64,000 bases of DNA from Nonomuraea antri (GCF_013283785.1 NZ_JABCPZ010000005.1:54515-118514), one strand, 5' to 3'. Counted from the stretch's first letter, positions 50,345-60,375 are shown. A program made the numbers and translations. Notes: generated by a model not told the origin, from the letters alone.

Positions 50345-50716
50345 GTGATCCAGCAGGAGTCGCGGCTCAAGGTCGCCGACAACACGGGTGCCAAGGAGAT
50401 CCTTTGCATCCGTGTTCTCGGTGGCTCGGGCCGACGCTACGCCGGTATCGGCGACATCATCGTCGCCACTGTCAAGGACGCCCTCCCCGGCAGCACGGGC
50501 GTCAAGAAGGGTGACGTGGTCAAGGCCGTCGTCGTCCGCACGGTCAAGGAGCGCCGCCGGCCTGACGGCTCCTACATCCGCTTCGACGAGAACGCCGCCG
50601 TCATCATCAAGGACAGCGGTGACCCTCGCGGCACTCGTATCTTCGGCCCGGTCGGCCGCGAGCTGCGCGACAAGAAGTTCATGCGCATCATCTCGCTCGC
50701 TCCGGAGGTGCTGTAA
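50345..50716 (+). CDS. rplN: 50S ribosomal protein L14
   Basis: The 123-residue interface protein begins [20 protein letters not shown] and has the [29 protein letters not shown] signature. GTG 50345 follows AAGGAGAAATC. It opens the spc operon and its stop overlaps the rplX ATG. Confidence 0.98.
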   Translation: MIQQESRLKVADNTGAKEILCIRVLGGSGRRYAGIGDIIVATVKDALPGSTGVKKGDVVKAVVVRTVKERRRPDGSYIRFDENAAVIIKDSGDPRGTRIFGPVGRELRDKKFMRIISLAPEVL

Positions 50717-51021
50717 TGCCTAAGTCGTTGCATGTGAAGAAGGGTGACCTGGTTCAGGTCATCGCCGGCAAGGACAAGGGTGCCAAGGGTCACGTGATCG
50801 CCACCTACCCGCGGGAGGACCGCGTGGTGGTCGAGGGCGTCAACATGATCAAGAAGCACGCCAAGGAGAACCTCCAGGGTCCGCGCGGCGCCAAGCAGGG
50901 CGGCGTGCAGACGATGGAGGGCCCGATCCACGTCTCCAACGTGAAGAAGCTCAAGGACGACAAGCCCGCCGAGAAGAAGGCCGACGAGAAGAAGGCCGAC
51001 GAGACGGGTGAGGACAGCTGA
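50716..51021 (+). CDS. rplX: 50S ribosomal protein L24
   Basis: The 101-residue KOW-domain assembly initiator has [21 protein letters not shown] and a Lys/Glu-rich tail with a duplicated KKADE segment. It overlaps both neighbours by one base (TAATG and TGATG). Confidence 0.96.
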   Translation: MPKSLHVKKGDLVQVIAGKDKGAKGHVIATYPREDRVVVEGVNMIKKHAKENLQGPRGAKQGGVQTMEGPIHVSNVKKLKDDKPAEKKADEKKADETGEDS

Positions 51022-51596
51022 TGACCGCCACCACCACTGAGACCGAGCGCCCGACGCCGCGACTCAAGACGAAGTACCGCGAGGAGATCGCGGCCAAGCT
51101 TCGCGAGGAGTTCGGCATCGAGAACGTCATGCTGATCCCCGGTCTGACCAAGATCAAGGTCAACATGGGCGTCGGCGAGGCCGCTCGTGACTCCAAGCTC
51201 ATCGAAGGCGCCGTCCGCGACCTCACCGTGATCACCGGCCAGAAGCCGGCCGTCGTCCGGGCGCGCAAGTCCATCGCGCAGTTCAAGCTGCGTGAGGGCA
51301 TGCCGATCGGCGCGCACGTCACGCTCCGCGGCGACCGCATGTGGGAGTTCCTCGACAGGCTGCTGTCGCTGGCGCTGCCCCGCATCAGGGACTTCCGCGG
51401 CCTGTCGCCGAAGCAGTTCGACGGCAACGGCAACTACACGTTCGGTCTGACCGAGCAGGTCATGTTCCACGAAGTCGACCAGGACAAGGTCGACCGGCCG
51501 CGGGGCATGGACATCACGATCGTGACCACCGCGAAGAACGACGACCAGGGCCGGGCGCTGCTGAAGCTCCTCGGCTTCCCCTTCAAGGAGGCCTGA
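51021..51596 (+). CDS. rplE: 50S ribosomal protein L5
   Basis: The 191-residue protein binds 5S rRNA in the central protuberance. Motifs are [45 protein letters not shown] and [10 protein letters not shown]. It has a slightly extended N-terminus of about 12 residues. Confidence 0.97.
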   Translation: MTATTTETERPTPRLKTKYREEIAAKLREEFGIENVMLIPGLTKIKVNMGVGEAARDSKLIEGAVRDLTVITGQKPAVVRARKSIAQFKLREGMPIGAHVTLRGDRMWEFLDRLLSLALPRIRDFRGLSPKQFDGNGNYTFGLTEQVMFHEVDQDKVDRPRGMDITIVTTAKNDDQGRALLKLLGFPFKEA

Positions 51597-51600
51597 TCAC

Positions 51601-51786
51601 ATGGCGAAGAAGTCGCTGATCGCCAAGGCGGGGCGCAAGCAGAAGTTCGAGGTCCGGGCCTACACCCGTTGCTCGCGTTGTGGCCGGCCCCGCGCCGTCT
51701 ACCGCAAGTTCGGGCTGTGCCGCGTGTGCTTCCGTGAGATGGCGCACCGTGGCGAGCTGCCTGGCATCACCAAGTCCAGCTGGTAG
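51601..51786 (+). CDS. rpsN: 30S ribosomal protein S14, zinc-binding type
   Basis: The 61-residue short form has an intact zinc ribbon CSRC ... CRVC (C24, C27, C40, C43). High-GC actinomycetes often also carry a longer zinc-free paralogue under Zur control elsewhere. It lies 4 nt after rplE. Confidence 0.97.
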   Translation: MAKKSLIAKAGRKQKFEVRAYTRCSRCGRPRAVYRKFGLCRVCFREMAHRGELPGITKSSW

Positions 51787-51794
51787 TTACCCTT

Positions 51795-51817
51795 GGGGGC
51801 GGCACCACCGCCCCCGT
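51795..51817 (+). terminator. Hairpin between rpsN and rpsH
   Basis: A stem GGGGGCGG/CCGCCCCC with a 5-nt loop lies in a 146-nt spacer. It is a partial terminator or processing site. Confidence 0.5.
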
Positions 51818-51932
51818 CTACCGGAAGTAAACCCGGGTGTTCCCACCGGAACGCCCATGACCGCGCCGAAGGTCCACCGGCAGAGCACCTGCTTGGCTGG
51901 TTGCGAAACCGCGGCGAGGAAGGCCATTGGCC

Positions 51933-52331
51933 ATGACGATGACCGACCCGATCGCAGACATGCTCACGCGTCTGCGTAATGCGAACTCGGCGTACCACGA
52001 GAGCGTGTCGATGCCGTATTCGAAGATCAAGGCGCACATCGCCGAGATCCTCCAGCAGGAGGGTTACATCCAGTCCTGGAGCGTCGAAGACGCCAAGGTT
52101 GGCAAGAACCTCGTGGTGGAGCTCAAGTTCGGGCCTACCCGTGAGCGTTCGCTCGCGGGCCTGCGCCGGGTTTCCAAGCCCGGTCTGCGGGTTTATGCGA
52201 AGAAGGACAACCTGCCTCGGGTTCTGGGCGGGCTGGGCGTCGCGATCATCTCGACGTCCGCCGGGCTCATGACCGACAAGCAGGCCGGCAAGCGTGGTGT
52301 GGGCGGGGAAGTCCTCGCCTACGTGTGGTAG
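51933..52331 (+). CDS. rpsH: 30S ribosomal protein S8
   Basis: The 132-residue central-domain protein ([18 protein letters not shown], ending [13 protein letters not shown]) represses the spc operon in E. coli. ATG 51933 gives the canonical length, with GAGGAAGG about 9 nt upstream. Confidence 0.96.
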   Translation: MTMTDPIADMLTRLRNANSAYHESVSMPYSKIKAHIAEILQQEGYIQSWSVEDAKVGKNLVVELKFGPTRERSLAGLRRVSKPGLRVYAKKDNLPRVLGGLGVAIISTSAGLMTDKQAGKRGVGGEVLAYVW

Positions 52332-52347
52332 AGGGGAGGAACACAGC

Positions 52348-52890
52348 ATGTCGAGAATCGGACGGCTGCCCATCCCTGTGCCCAGTGGCGTAGACATCAC
52401 GATCACCGGCCAGGATGTCCAGGTCAAGGGCCCGAAGGGCACGCTTTCTCACAAGGTCGCCGAGCCCATCGCCGTGGCTCGTGACGACGACGGCGCCATT
52501 GCCGTCACCCGGCCCAACGACGAGAACAAGGTCCGTGCGCTGCACGGCCTGTCCCGCACCCTGATCGCCAACATGGTGCAGGGCGTCACCCAGGGTTACT
52601 CCAAGACCCTGGAGATCGTCGGCGTCGGTTACCGCGTTCAGGCCAAGGGCCCGACGCAGCTGGAGTTCTCGCTGGGCTTCAGCCACCCGGTCATCGTCGA
52701 CGCCCCCGAGGGCGTCTCCTTCCGCGTCGAGAAGCCGACTCTGTTCCACGTCGACGGCATCGACAAGCAGAAGGTCGGCGAGGTCGCGGCCAACATCCGC
52801 AAGTTGCGCAAGCCTGACCCGTACAAGGGCAAGGGCGTGCGCTACCAGGGCGAACAGATCCGCCGCAAGGTCGGAAAGGCTGGTAAGTAG
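52348..52890 (+). CDS. rplF: 50S ribosomal protein L6
   Basis: The 180-residue protein has two homologous domains and the C-terminal L6 signature [19 protein letters not shown]. It contacts the sarcin-ricin loop region. GGGGAGGA precedes the ATG. Confidence 0.98.
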   Translation: MSRIGRLPIPVPSGVDITITGQDVQVKGPKGTLSHKVAEPIAVARDDDGAIAVTRPNDENKVRALHGLSRTLIANMVQGVTQGYSKTLEIVGVGYRVQAKGPTQLEFSLGFSHPVIVDAPEGVSFRVEKPTLFHVDGIDKQKVGEVAANIRKLRKPDPYKGKGVRYQGEQIRRKVGKAGK

Positions 52891-52892
52891 GC

Positions 52893-53276
52893 ATGGCTCC
52901 GAAGACTGCGTTCAGCAAGCACACGGCTGCCCGCACCGTCTCGCGGGCTCGCCGTCACCGCCGCGTCCGCAAGAACGTCGTCGGCACGGCCGCGCGTCCG
53001 CGCCTGGTCGTCAACCGCTCGACCCGTCACCTCTTCGTGCAGATCGTGGACGACACCGTCGGCCACACGCTGGTGAGCGCGTCCACCATGGACGCCTCGC
53101 TGCGCGCGCTGGAGGCGGACAAGACCGAGAAGGCGAAGAAGGTCGGCGAGCTCCTCGCTCAGCGGGCCAAGGAAGCCGGGATCACGGCGGTCGTCTTCGA
53201 CCGTGGTGGCAACCGCTACGCCGGGCGCATCGCCGCCCTGGCGGACAGCGCCCGCGAAGGCGGGCTCGAGTTCTAA
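52893..53276 (+). CDS. rplR: 50S ribosomal protein L18
   Basis: The 127-residue 5S rRNA-binding protein has [20 protein letters not shown] and [36 protein letters not shown]. It lies 2 nt after rplF. Confidence 0.97.
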   Translation: MAPKTAFSKHTAARTVSRARRHRRVRKNVVGTAARPRLVVNRSTRHLFVQIVDDTVGHTLVSASTMDASLRALEADKTEKAKKVGELLAQRAKEAGITAVVFDRGGNRYAGRIAALADSAREGGLEF

Positions 53277-53302
53277 TGGCTACTGAGAAGAGGAACCACT
53301 GA
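53276..53302 (+). other. 8-codon bridging mini-ORF between rplR and rpsE
   Basis: An ATG overlaps the rplR stop (TAATG). It encodes MATEKRNH, and its stop overlaps the rpsE start (TGATG). Such a mini-ORF could carry terminating ribosomes to rpsE. It may be accidental. Confidence 0.35.
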
Positions 53303-53931
53303 TGGCTGCAGCTCCGCGTCGCGGTGGCGGCACCGGTGGCGAGCGGCGGGACCGTCGTGACGATCGCCGCGGTGGCGCCGCCGACAAGGGCGTCTCGTAC
53401 ATCGAGCGCGTAGTGAAGATCAACCGAGTGGCCAAGGTCGTGAAGGGTGGTCGTCGCTTCAGCTTCACCGCCCTGGTTGTCGTCGGTGACGGCAACGGCC
53501 TGGTCGGCGTCGGCTACGGCAAGGCCAAGGAAGTCCCCGCGGCCATCGCCAAGGGTGTCGAAGAGGCCAAGAAGCACTTCTTCAAGGTCCCGAGGATCCA
53601 GGGCACCATCCCGCACACCGTGCAGGGTGAGGAGGCGGCCGGTGTCGTCTTCCTGCGTCCGGCCTCGGCCGGTACCGGCGTCATCGCCGGTGGCCCGGTC
53701 CGCGCGGTCCTGGAGTGCGCGGGCATCCACGACGTGCTGTCCAAGTCGCTCGGCTCGGACAACCCGATCAACATCGTGCACGCCACCGTGGCGGCTCTGA
53801 AGGGCCTTTCCCGCCCCGAGGAGATCGCCGCCCGCCGTGGCCTGCCGATCGAGGACGTCGCTCCGCCGGCCATGCTGAAGGCTCAGCGCGAAGGCATCGC
53901 CGAGGCTGCGGCTGCGAAGGCGGTGAGCTAG
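53302..53931 (+). CDS. rpsE: 30S ribosomal protein S5
   Basis: The 209-residue fidelity protein has the S5 domain ([45 protein letters not shown]). A Gly/Arg-rich N-terminal extension of about 30 residues is typical of actinomycetes. GAAGAGG precedes the ATG. Confidence 0.97.
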   Translation: MAAAPRRGGGTGGERRDRRDDRRGGAADKGVSYIERVVKINRVAKVVKGGRRFSFTALVVVGDGNGLVGVGYGKAKEVPAAIAKGVEEAKKHFFKVPRIQGTIPHTVQGEEAAGVVFLRPASAGTGVIAGGPVRAVLECAGIHDVLSKSLGSDNPINIVHATVAALKGLSRPEEIAARRGLPIEDVAPPAMLKAQREGIAEAAAAKAVS

Positions 53932-53933
53932 TC

Positions 53934-54116
53934 ATGGCACGCCTGAAGATCACTCAGGTTCGCTCGAAGATCGGTGGCAAGCAGAACCAGCGTGACTCGC
54001 TGCGTTCGCTTGGCCTGAAGCGAATCGGCGATGTCGTCGTCAAGGAGGACCGGCCCGAGATTCGTGGCATGGTCTCCGTGGTGACGCACCTCGTCGAGGT
54101 GGAAGAGGTCGACTAG
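53934..54116 (+). CDS. rpmD: 50S ribosomal protein L30
   Basis: The 60-residue product ([32 protein letters not shown]) has normal length. It starts 2 nt after the rpsE stop, with GGTGAG as weak SD. Confidence 0.96.
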   Translation: MARLKITQVRSKIGGKQNQRDSLRSLGLKRIGDVVVKEDRPEIRGMVSVVTHLVEVEEVD

Positions 54117-54118
54117 TC

Positions 54119-54574
54119 ATGACTGACAAGGCTCCGCTCAAGATTCACGACCTGCGTCCCGCCCCCGGTGCCAACAAGGCCAAGATCCGCAAGGGTCGTG
54201 GCGAGGGCTCCAAGGGCAAGACGGCCGGTCGCGGCACCAAGGGCAGCCACGCCCGTACCACGGTTCCCCTCGGTTTCGAGGGTGGCCAGGTGCCGCTGCA
54301 GAGGCGTCTGCCGAAGCTCAAGGGCTTCTCCAACGCGCTGTTCAAGACGACCTACCAGGTCGTCAACCTGGACAGGATCGGCGAGCTGTTCCCCGAGGGT
54401 GGCGACGTCACCGTCGAGGCGCTGGTCGCCAAGGGTGCTGTTCGCAAGAACCAGCCGGTCAAGGTCCTCGGCACGGGCGAGATCTCGGTCGCGGTGAACG
54501 TTTCGGCTCACGCCTTCTCGTCCGCCGCGAAGGAGAAGATCGCCGCTGCTGGCGGTTCCGTTACCGAGCTGTAG
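54119..54574 (+). CDS. rplO: 50S ribosomal protein L15
   Basis: The 151-residue late-assembly protein has [21 protein letters not shown] and [18 protein letters not shown]. It begins 2 nt after rpmD. A strong hairpin separates it from secY. Confidence 0.97.
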   Translation: MTDKAPLKIHDLRPAPGANKAKIRKGRGEGSKGKTAGRGTKGSHARTTVPLGFEGGQVPLQRRLPKLKGFSNALFKTTYQVVNLDRIGELFPEGGDVTVEALVAKGAVRKNQPVKVLGTGEISVAVNVSAHAFSSAAKEKIAAAGGSVTEL

Positions 54575-54588
54575 TTGTGCTATGACGA

Positions 54589-54621
54589 GGCGTGGGAGTC
54601 CTGACCATGGGCTCCCACGCC
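54589..54621 (+). terminator. Hairpin between rplO and secY
   Basis: A perfect 10-bp stem GGCGTGGGAG/CTCCCACGCC has a 13-nt loop. secY may therefore depend on its own promoter in the 54622-54744 stretch, where only a TTTGACC and a TATAGG are visible at unhelpful spacing. Confidence 0.7.
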
Positions 54622-54744
54622 CGTTGTGCGTTAGAGTTCGCGAGACGGCAGGATTCTGTCCGGCTCGTTTGACCTGAGACTTCAGATGGCAGATCCCCGC
54701 ACCATCGCATACTCACATCGCCTTATAGGCGCGCAGGAGGGACC

Positions 54745-56049
54745 GTGCTGACCGCGTTTACCCGGGCGTTCCGGACGCCGGACCTGCGCAAGAAGTTGCT
54801 CTTCACCCTGGGCATCATCGCGCTGTTCCGTCTCGGCTCGGTTCTTCCGACTCCGGGCGTTCATGTCGAGAACCTCGCTCTCTGTTACGAAGGGGCCCGT
54901 AGTGGGGCCTCCGGCAACATTTACGGGATGGTGCAGCTGTTCAGCGGCGGCGCTCTCCTGAAGCTGTCAGTCTTCGCGCTGGGCATCATGCCGTACATCA
55001 CCGCGAGCATCATTCTGCAGCTGCTCGTCGTGGTGATTCCGCGGCTGGAGGCCCTCAAGAAGGAGGGCCAGGCCGGCCAGGCCAAGATCACCCAGTATAC
55101 GCGTTATCTGACGATCGGCCTCGCGATTCTTCAGTCGACGGCCTTCATCGCGCTCGCGCGTACCGGACAGCTTTTCCCCGACTGTCAGCAGGATGTTCTG
55201 CGTGATCCCGACAATATTTTCGGGATTGTCACGATGGTCGTCATCATGACCGCCGGCACCTCGGTGATCATGTGGCTGGGCGAGCTCATCACCGACCGTG
55301 GTGTGGGCAACGGCATGTCCATTCTGATCTTCACGCAGGTCGTCGCGGTCTTCCCGTCCGAGCTGACGAACATCTTCCAGGCCAACAAGTTCACCTTCGC
55401 CGTCGTCATGGTGGTGGGTGTGTTCATGATCGCGGCCGTGGTCTTCGTCGAGCAGGCGCAGCGCCGCATCCCGGTGCAGTACGCCAAGCGGATGGTCGGC
55501 CGCAGGATGTACGGCGGCACGTCCACCTACATCCCGCTCAAGGTCAACCAGGCCGGCATCATCCCGGTCATCTTCGCCTCGTCGCTGCTGTACCTGCCGC
55601 AGCTCATCACCTCGCTGTTCCAGAGCACCGAGAACCCGGTCCTGCTGTGGATCTCGCAGAACCTGGCCACGGGTGACACTCCGATCTACATGGCGACCTT
55701 CTTCCTGTTGATCGTGTTCTTCACGTACTTCTACGTGTCCATCACGTTTAACCCCGCTGAAATCGCCGACAACATGAAGAAGTACGGTGGATTCATTCCG
55801 GGCATCCGTCCGGGCCGGCCGACGGCTGAATACCTGAACTTCGTGCTCACCCGTCTGACGGCGCCTGGCGCGCTCTATCTGGGTCTGATCTCCATGGTCC
55901 CGATCGTCGCGCTGGCGGTGGCCGGTGCGAGCCAGAACTTCCCGTTCGGAGGGACGAGCATTCTGATCATGGTTGGTGTCGGCCTCGACACGGTGAAGCA
56001 GATCGAGAGCCAGCTGCAGCAGCGTAACTACGAAGGCTTCCTGCGGTAG
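54745..56049 (+). CDS. secY: Preprotein translocase subunit SecY
   Basis: The 434-residue channel-forming subunit has ten predicted membrane helices. Visible are [24 protein letters not shown], the plug region after [24 protein letters not shown] and the cytoplasmic loops ([30 protein letters not shown]). GTG 54745 has GCAGGAGGG upstream. Its stop overlaps the GTG of adk. Confidence 0.98.
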   Translation: MLTAFTRAFRTPDLRKKLLFTLGIIALFRLGSVLPTPGVHVENLALCYEGARSGASGNIYGMVQLFSGGALLKLSVFALGIMPYITASIILQLLVVVIPRLEALKKEGQAGQAKITQYTRYLTIGLAILQSTAFIALARTGQLFPDCQQDVLRDPDNIFGIVTMVVIMTAGTSVIMWLGELITDRGVGNGMSILIFTQVVAVFPSELTNIFQANKFTFAVVMVVGVFMIAAVVFVEQAQRRIPVQYAKRMVGRRMYGGTSTYIPLKVNQAGIIPVIFASSLLYLPQLITSLFQSTENPVLLWISQNLATGDTPIYMATFFLLIVFFTYFYVSITFNPAEIADNMKKYGGFIPGIRPGRPTAEYLNFVLTRLTAPGALYLGLISMVPIVALAVAGASQNFPFGGTSILIMVGVGLDTVKQIESQLQQRNYEGFLR

Positions 56050-56699
56050 TGCGTCTCGTCCTGGTAGGGCCCCCCGGAGCGGGTAAGGGGACTCAGGCCC
56101 AGTACATCGCATCGAACCTGTCCATCCCGAAGATCTCGACAGGTGACATCTTCCGTGCCAACGTCTCCGGCGGCACGGACCTCGGCAAGCTGGCCAAGTC
56201 GTACATGGACCGCGGCGATCTCGTGCCCGACGAGGTCACCATCTCCATGGTCCGCGACCGGCTGTCGGAGGACGACGCGCAGGACGGCTTCCTGCTCGAC
56301 GGCTTCCCGCGCAACGTCTCCCAGGCGGAGGTGCTGCGCGACATGCTCAAGGACTGGGGCCAGACGCTCGACCTGGTGCTCGAGCTGGTCGTGGACGACG
56401 ACGAGGTGGTGCGCCGGCTGGCCGGCCGGCGTACGTGCAGCCAGTGCGGCCGCATCTGGCACGTCGAGTTCGACGACAAGCGCGACGACCTGTGCGACGC
56501 CTGCGGCGGCCCGCTGTTCCAGCGTGACGACGACAAGGAAGAGACGGTCAGGCACCGCCTGGAGGTCTACCAGCGCGACACTGCGCCGCTGGTGTCCTAC
56601 TACGCCGAAGAGGACATCCTCGTCGGCGTGGACGCGACGGGGCCCGTCGAGGAGGTCACTCAGCGTGCCATGGAGGCGATTCGCCCTTTCATGGGCTGA
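56049..56699 (+). CDS. adk: Adenylate kinase
   Basis: The 216-residue enzyme (ATP + AMP to 2 ADP) has P-loop [13 protein letters not shown]-binding [10 protein letters not shown] and [12 protein letters not shown]. The LID domain carries four Cys (CSQC, then CDAC), which implies a structural zinc. GTG 56049 overlaps the secY stop. Confidence 0.97.
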   Translation: MRLVLVGPPGAGKGTQAQYIASNLSIPKISTGDIFRANVSGGTDLGKLAKSYMDRGDLVPDEVTISMVRDRLSEDDAQDGFLLDGFPRNVSQAEVLRDMLKDWGQTLDLVLELVVDDDEVVRRLAGRRTCSQCGRIWHVEFDDKRDDLCDACGGPLFQRDDDKEETVRHRLEVYQRDTAPLVSYYAEEDILVGVDATGPVEEVTQRAMEAIRPFMG

Positions 56700-56765
56700 C
56701 GCCCTTCCGCCGGGCCGTACAGGCCCTGCGGCAGTCCGCTGAAGACCGACTGCTCTGAATATCGA

Positions 56766-56804
56766 CCGCGGAGGTGGCACGGGGTGTTCCGTGCCACCTC
56801 GCGG
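56766..56804 (+). terminator. Terminator between adk and map
   Basis: A 16-bp stem with one bulge (CCGCG, then AGGTGGCACGG with CCGTGCCACCT, then CGCGG) and a 6-nt loop lies 67 nt after adk. map must have its own promoter; only a TATTGT at 56806-56811 is visible. Confidence 0.75.
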
Positions 56805-56864
56805 CTATTGTGGGGGGAATTGGGCTCCCAAATTGCCCGTTGAAACCCCGGGGGGTGCCGAACA

Positions 56865-57674
56865 GTGTTCAAACGAAACAAGCACGGAATCCAGATCAAG
56901 TCGCCCGAGCAGCTCGACAAGATGCGGGCGGCCGGTCTGGTGGTCGGTCGCACGCTCGAACTGCTGAAGCAGTCGGTGGAGCCCGGCATGACGCCGCTGG
57001 ACCTCGACGTCATCGCGGAGAAGGCGATCAGGGACGCGGGCGCGATCCCGTCGTTCAAGGGCTACCAGGGGTTTCCCGCGACGATCTGCGCGTCGGTGAA
57101 CGACGAGGTGGTCCACGGGATCCCGACCGACGCCCGCAAGCTGCGCGAGGGCGACATCATCTCGATCGACTGCGGCGCGATCCTGGACGGCTGGCACGGC
57201 GACTCGGCCGTGACCGTGCCGGTGGGCGAGGTGGACCCGAAGCTCACCGAGCTGATGCGGGTCACCGAGGAGTCCATGTGGCGCGGCATCGCCGCGCTGA
57301 AGCCCGGGGCGCACCTGTCCGACATCGGGCACGCGGTGGAGCGTTACGTGAAGTCGCAGGGCAAGTACGGCATCCCGGCCGAGTACGGCGGCCACGGTAT
57401 CGGCACCGAGATGCACATGGACCCGTGGATCGCCAACCACGGCAAGCCGGGCCGTGGCCCGATGCTCGAAGAGGGCATGTGCCTGGCCATCGAGCCCATG
57501 GTGAACCTGGGCACCGAGCGCACCCGGGTGCTGTCGGACGACTGGACGGTCGTCACGATGGACGGGAAGCAGTCCGCGCACTTCGAACACAGCGTCGCTG
57601 TGACACATAATGGTCCTTGGGTGCTAACCGCCATAGATGGGGGCGAAGAGCGCCTGGCGCAGCTTCGAAACTAA
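56865..57674 (+). CDS. map: Methionine aminopeptidase, type I
   Basis: The 269-residue metalloenzyme removes N-terminal Met. Metal ligands appear in order: DCGAILDGWHGDSAVT (two Asp), GHGIGTEMH (His), GMCLAIEPM (Glu) and the final HFEHSVAVT (Glu). The substrate-pocket His is in EVVHGIPTD. There is no N-terminal zinc finger or SH3-binding extension. GTG 56865 is the start; no clear SD precedes it. Confidence 0.96.
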   Translation: MFKRNKHGIQIKSPEQLDKMRAAGLVVGRTLELLKQSVEPGMTPLDLDVIAEKAIRDAGAIPSFKGYQGFPATICASVNDEVVHGIPTDARKLREGDIISIDCGAILDGWHGDSAVTVPVGEVDPKLTELMRVTEESMWRGIAALKPGAHLSDIGHAVERYVKSQGKYGIPAEYGGHGIGTEMHMDPWIANHGKPGRGPMLEEGMCLAIEPMVNLGTERTRVLSDDWTVVTMDGKQSAHFEHSVAVTHNGPWVLTAIDGGEERLAQLRN

Positions 57675-57689
57675 CCGGGAGTGATGGGG

Positions 57690-58118
57690 ATGGCGCAGAG
57701 CCCCGAGATGCGTGCATCGGACGTCGACCGCGACCGGGTCGCCGCCATCCTCCGCGAGCACACCGCGCAGGGTCGCATCACGGTCGACGAGTTCAACGAG
57801 CGGCTCGAATCGCTGTACAAGAGCAAGACCTACGGTGAGCTGGCCCGGCTGACCGCCGACCTGCCCGACGTGGACCTGCGCAACCGTCCCGCGCGGGTGG
57901 AGCAGACGCCGGCCGTCAAGGGCATGCACACGGGCATGAAGGCGGCCTGGGCGGCCTGGGCCACGGCCAGCTCGATCAACTGGGTGATCTGGCTCATCAT
58001 CAGCCTCACCTCGGGCGACTTCATCTATCCCTGGCCGCTGTGGGTGATGGGCCCGTGGGGCGCGATCCTGCTGATGAGCACCATCTTCGGGTCCGGGGGC
58101 CAGCGCAAGGACCGGTGA
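57690..58118 (+). CDS. DUF1707-like protein with two membrane helices
   Basis: The 142-residue product has an N-terminal DUF1707 domain (MRASDVDRDRVAAILREHTAQGRITVDEFNERLESLYKSKTYGELARLTADLP), a short linker and a 2TM-type segment (about 95-135: INWVIWLIISLTSGDFIYPWPLWVMGPWGAILL). ATG 57690 has GGGAG at 8 nt; ATG 57684 and GTG 57681 are in-frame alternatives. DUF1707 proteins are common in actinomycetes; no biochemical role is established. Confidence 0.88.
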   Translation: MAQSPEMRASDVDRDRVAAILREHTAQGRITVDEFNERLESLYKSKTYGELARLTADLPDVDLRNRPARVEQTPAVKGMHTGMKAAWAAWATASSINWVIWLIISLTSGDFIYPWPLWVMGPWGAILLMSTIFGSGGQRKDR

Positions 58119-58128
58119 TCTGTGCAGT

Positions 58129-58136
58129 AGTGCACT
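58129..58136. promoter_or_regulatory. Palindromic GTGCA-rich element upstream of the secreted protein gene
   Basis: AGTGCACT is a perfect palindrome in a stretch with repeated GTGCA/TGCAT motifs (58122-58144). A -10-like TAACGT is at 58175-58180. It is a possible operator. Confidence 0.35.
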
Positions 58137-58218
58137 GTGTGCATTGCTGCGCAGTCGCGCGGGCCCGCGGTTCCTAACGTGATGCGTGTCGACGGATACG
58201 ACATCACGGAGGAATCGA

Positions 58219-58647
58219 ATGCGTAAGCTCCTGGCGGCCACCGCTCTGGCCGGCTCGATCGCCACCGGCCTGGTGCTGGCCCCCGCCGCCCAGGCGGCCC
58301 AGGCCACCCAGACCGTCACCGCCACCCAGGCGCAGGCCGGTCAGTCGGCGCCGAAGTTCCACTACTACTCGTACAAGGACCAGCACTCGTCCTTCAAGGG
58401 CTACTGGTACAAGAAGAACAAGCGGTACTACTTCGGCGGCGACCTGTTCCAGCGTCACCACAAGCGCGACTACTACAGCTACGTGTGGGTCAAGTGGTAC
58501 GACGGCAGCGGCTTCCACCAGACGTACTACAAGACCAAGGGTCACGTGCACTTCGGGGACAAGCAGTTCAAGCGCGACCTGGACTTCCGGGTGTGCTGGG
58601 GCAAGCAGCCGACCCAGGGCTGCGGCGGCTGGAAGGACGTCTTCTAG
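58219..58647 (+). CDS. Small secreted Tyr/Lys/His-rich protein
   Basis: The 142-residue product has a Sec signal peptide (1 to about 30, cleavage near APAAQAA). The mature part is very rich in Tyr, Lys, Phe, Trp and His (HYYSYKD, YWYKKNKRYYFGG, KRDYYSYVWVKWYDGSG, HQTYYKTKGHVHF). A pair of Cys near the end (VCWGKQPTQGCGGW) may form a disulfide. The repeated pattern suggests a small all-beta fold. GGAGGAA precedes the ATG, and a UUCG-loop terminator follows, so it is a single-gene unit. I recognise no family. Confidence 0.8.
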   Translation: MRKLLAATALAGSIATGLVLAPAAQAAQATQTVTATQAQAGQSAPKFHYYSYKDQHSSFKGYWYKKNKRYYFGGDLFQRHHKRDYYSYVWVKWYDGSGFHQTYYKTKGHVHFGDKQFKRDLDFRVCWGKQPTQGCGGWKDVF

Positions 58648-58672
58648 GCCACTTCAGCGAGAGTTGTGCTCG

Positions 58673-58702
58673 AAAGGCCCGCCGGTTCGCCGGTGGGCCT
58701 TT
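58673..58702 (+). terminator. Terminator with UUCG tetraloop
   Basis: AAAGGCCC-G-CCGG-TTCG-CCGG-T-GGGCCTTT is a 13-position stem with one G-T pair, followed by CTTCG. It ends the secreted-protein transcript. Confidence 0.8.
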
Positions 58703-58817
58703 CTTCGTGCCGGGGCCGGGCCGCGGATGGCGCGGGCAGAGCGATGGCTGGGGTAGACTATGACATGGTTGTGTCAGGACACCTGGCACGCGTTTCGCGT
58801 TTTGGGCTCAGGTGTCG

Positions 58818-58823
58818 TACACT
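58818..58823 (+). promoter_or_regulatory. Candidate -10 of the infA (alpha operon) promoter
   Basis: TACACT lies 130 nt upstream of infA in a 250-nt gap that must hold the promoter after the preceding terminator. No convincing -35 is visible, so the assignment is weak. I see no gene in 58703-58953. Confidence 0.3.
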
Positions 58824-58953
58824 CCTTAGTCGGCTCACTATGACTATCACGCGTCGGCGGTCTTTGCCGATCGCCGCTCTCTTCGAAGCGTGAGGTCGCG
58901 GCTGCTTAGTGAACCGGAGCCTCAGACGACCGATCAGTGAAACGCGAGGGATT

Positions 58954-59175
58954 TTGGCCAAGAAAGACGGCGCCATCGAGATCGAGGGCACTGTGGTTGA
59001 GTCGCTCCCGAACGCCATGTTCCGGGTGCAGCTCGACAACGGCCATAAGGTCCTGGCCCACATCAGCGGACGAATGCGGATGCACTACATCCGGATTCTG
59101 CCGGACGACCGGGTAGTCGTTGAACTGAGCCCCTACGACCTGAGTCGTGGGCGGATCGTCTACCGATACAAGTAA
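58954..59175 (+). CDS. infA: Translation initiation factor IF-1
   Basis: The 73-residue OB-fold protein binds the ribosomal A site during initiation. [41 protein letters not shown] is canonical. TTG 58954 has GCGAGGGA upstream and gives the standard length; an upstream in-frame GTG at 58909 would add 15 residues not found in the family. Confidence 0.95.
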   Translation: MAKKDGAIEIEGTVVESLPNAMFRVQLDNGHKVLAHISGRMRMHYIRILPDDRVVVELSPYDLSRGRIVYRYK

Positions 59176-59199
59176 AGACGTCTGAGGACACGAAGGACA

Positions 59200-59313
59200 A
59201 TGAAGGTAAAGCCGAGCGTTAAGAAGATCTGCGACAAGTGCAAGGTGATCCGCCGGCACGGTCGCGTCATGGTGATCTGCGACAACCTGCGCCACAAGCA
59301 GCGTCAGGGTTAG
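59200..59313 (+). CDS. rpmJ: 50S ribosomal protein L36
   Basis: The 37-residue product starts [20 protein letters not shown] and carries the zinc ligands C11, C14, C27 and H32. It is the zinc-binding form. GAAGGAC precedes the ATG, 24 nt after infA. Confidence 0.96.
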   Translation: MKVKPSVKKICDKCKVIRRHGRVMVICDNLRHKQRQG

Positions 59314-59524
59314 TCGCACGTAAGGCTTCTCCGAGTCCGCCCCACTTCAGGGAGCGGGCTCGACGCATGAGGAGCCTGAGTCAGTTATCGCGTGTCACAC
59401 CTGAGCAGGCGAGCGATCGAACCGTTCAGGAGACCCCCGGTCGGAGGCCGGGGCCCTCACCCCGGGCATGGGGAGGGGTAGTGAAGCGCAAGACCTCCGC
59501 CACAAAGAAGGAGAATGCCCGACC

Positions 59525-59905
59525 ATGGCTCGCCTGGTTGGCGTCGACCTCCCCCGCGAAAAGCGGCTGGAGATCGCTCTCACCTACATCTACGGAATCG
59601 GCCGCACCCGCGCCCTGGAGATCCTCCAGGCCACCGGCGTGAGCGGCGACCTCCGTGTGCACCAGCTCTCCGACACCGAGCTCGTCCCGATGCGTGACTA
59701 CATCGAGGCGAACTTCAAGATCGAGGGTGACCTGCGCCGCGAGGTCCAGGCCGACATCCGCCGCAAGATCGAAATCGGTTGCTACCAGGGCATCCGTCAC
59801 CGCAAGGGTCTTCCGGTCCACGGCCAGCGCACGCAGACCAACGCGCGCACCCGTAAGGGCAAGAAGAAGACCGTCGCCGGTAAGAAGAAGCCCGGTAAGA
59901 AGTAG
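59525..59905 (+). CDS. rpsM: 30S ribosomal protein S13
   Basis: The 126-residue head protein contacts P-site tRNA. It has [25 protein letters not shown] and the basic tail ([24 protein letters not shown]). GAAGGAG lies upstream of the ATG. The 211-nt spacer before it holds a CCCCGG/CCGGGG hairpin near 59435-59455. Confidence 0.97.
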   Translation: MARLVGVDLPREKRLEIALTYIYGIGRTRALEILQATGVSGDLRVHQLSDTELVPMRDYIEANFKIEGDLRREVQADIRRKIEIGCYQGIRHRKGLPVHGQRTQTNARTRKGKKKTVAGKKKPGKK

Positions 59906-59950
59906 TCCTCGCAGCCGCGGGACCGACAACCTCAGGAGTGAAGGCAAAGA

Positions 59951-60355
59951 ATGCCTCCTAAGAGCCGCCAGGGTGCGCCTAAGAAGGTGCGCCGCAAGGA
60001 AAAGAAGAACGTCGCTCACGGGCACGCCCACATCAAGAGCACGTTCAACAACACGATCGTTTCGATCACGGACCCCAGCGGGAACGTGATTTCCTGGGCC
60101 AGCGCCGGCCACGTGGGTTTCAAGGGCTCCCGTAAGTCCACCCCGTTCGCCGCCCAGATGGCCGCCGAGAACGCCGCGCGCCGCGCCATGGAGCACGGCA
60201 TGCGCAAGGTCGACGTCTTCGTCAAGGGCCCCGGCTCCGGCCGTGAGACCGCGATCCGCTCCCTCCAGGCCACCGGCCTCGAGGTGGGTTCGATCCAGGA
60301 CGTCACCCCCGTGCCGCACAACGGCTGCCGTCCGCCGAAGCGCCGCCGCGTCTGA
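59951..60355 (+). CDS. rpsK: 30S ribosomal protein S11
   Basis: The 134-residue platform protein has [20 protein letters not shown] and [18 protein letters not shown]. An SD (AGGAGTGAAGG) precedes the ATG. Confidence 0.98.
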   Translation: MPPKSRQGAPKKVRRKEKKNVAHGHAHIKSTFNNTIVSITDPSGNVISWASAGHVGFKGSRKSTPFAAQMAAENAARRAMEHGMRKVDVFVKGPGSGRETAIRSLQATGLEVGSIQDVTPVPHNGCRPPKRRRV

Positions 60356-60375
60356 GTCCCAGGAGATATTGAGAA

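Noticed and set aside
59476..59530. Short gene between rpmJ and rpsM (GTG at 59480 region, [11 protein letters not shown])
   Set aside because: The frame runs into rpsM out of phase and shows shadow composition after 15 codons. It is more likely leader sequence.
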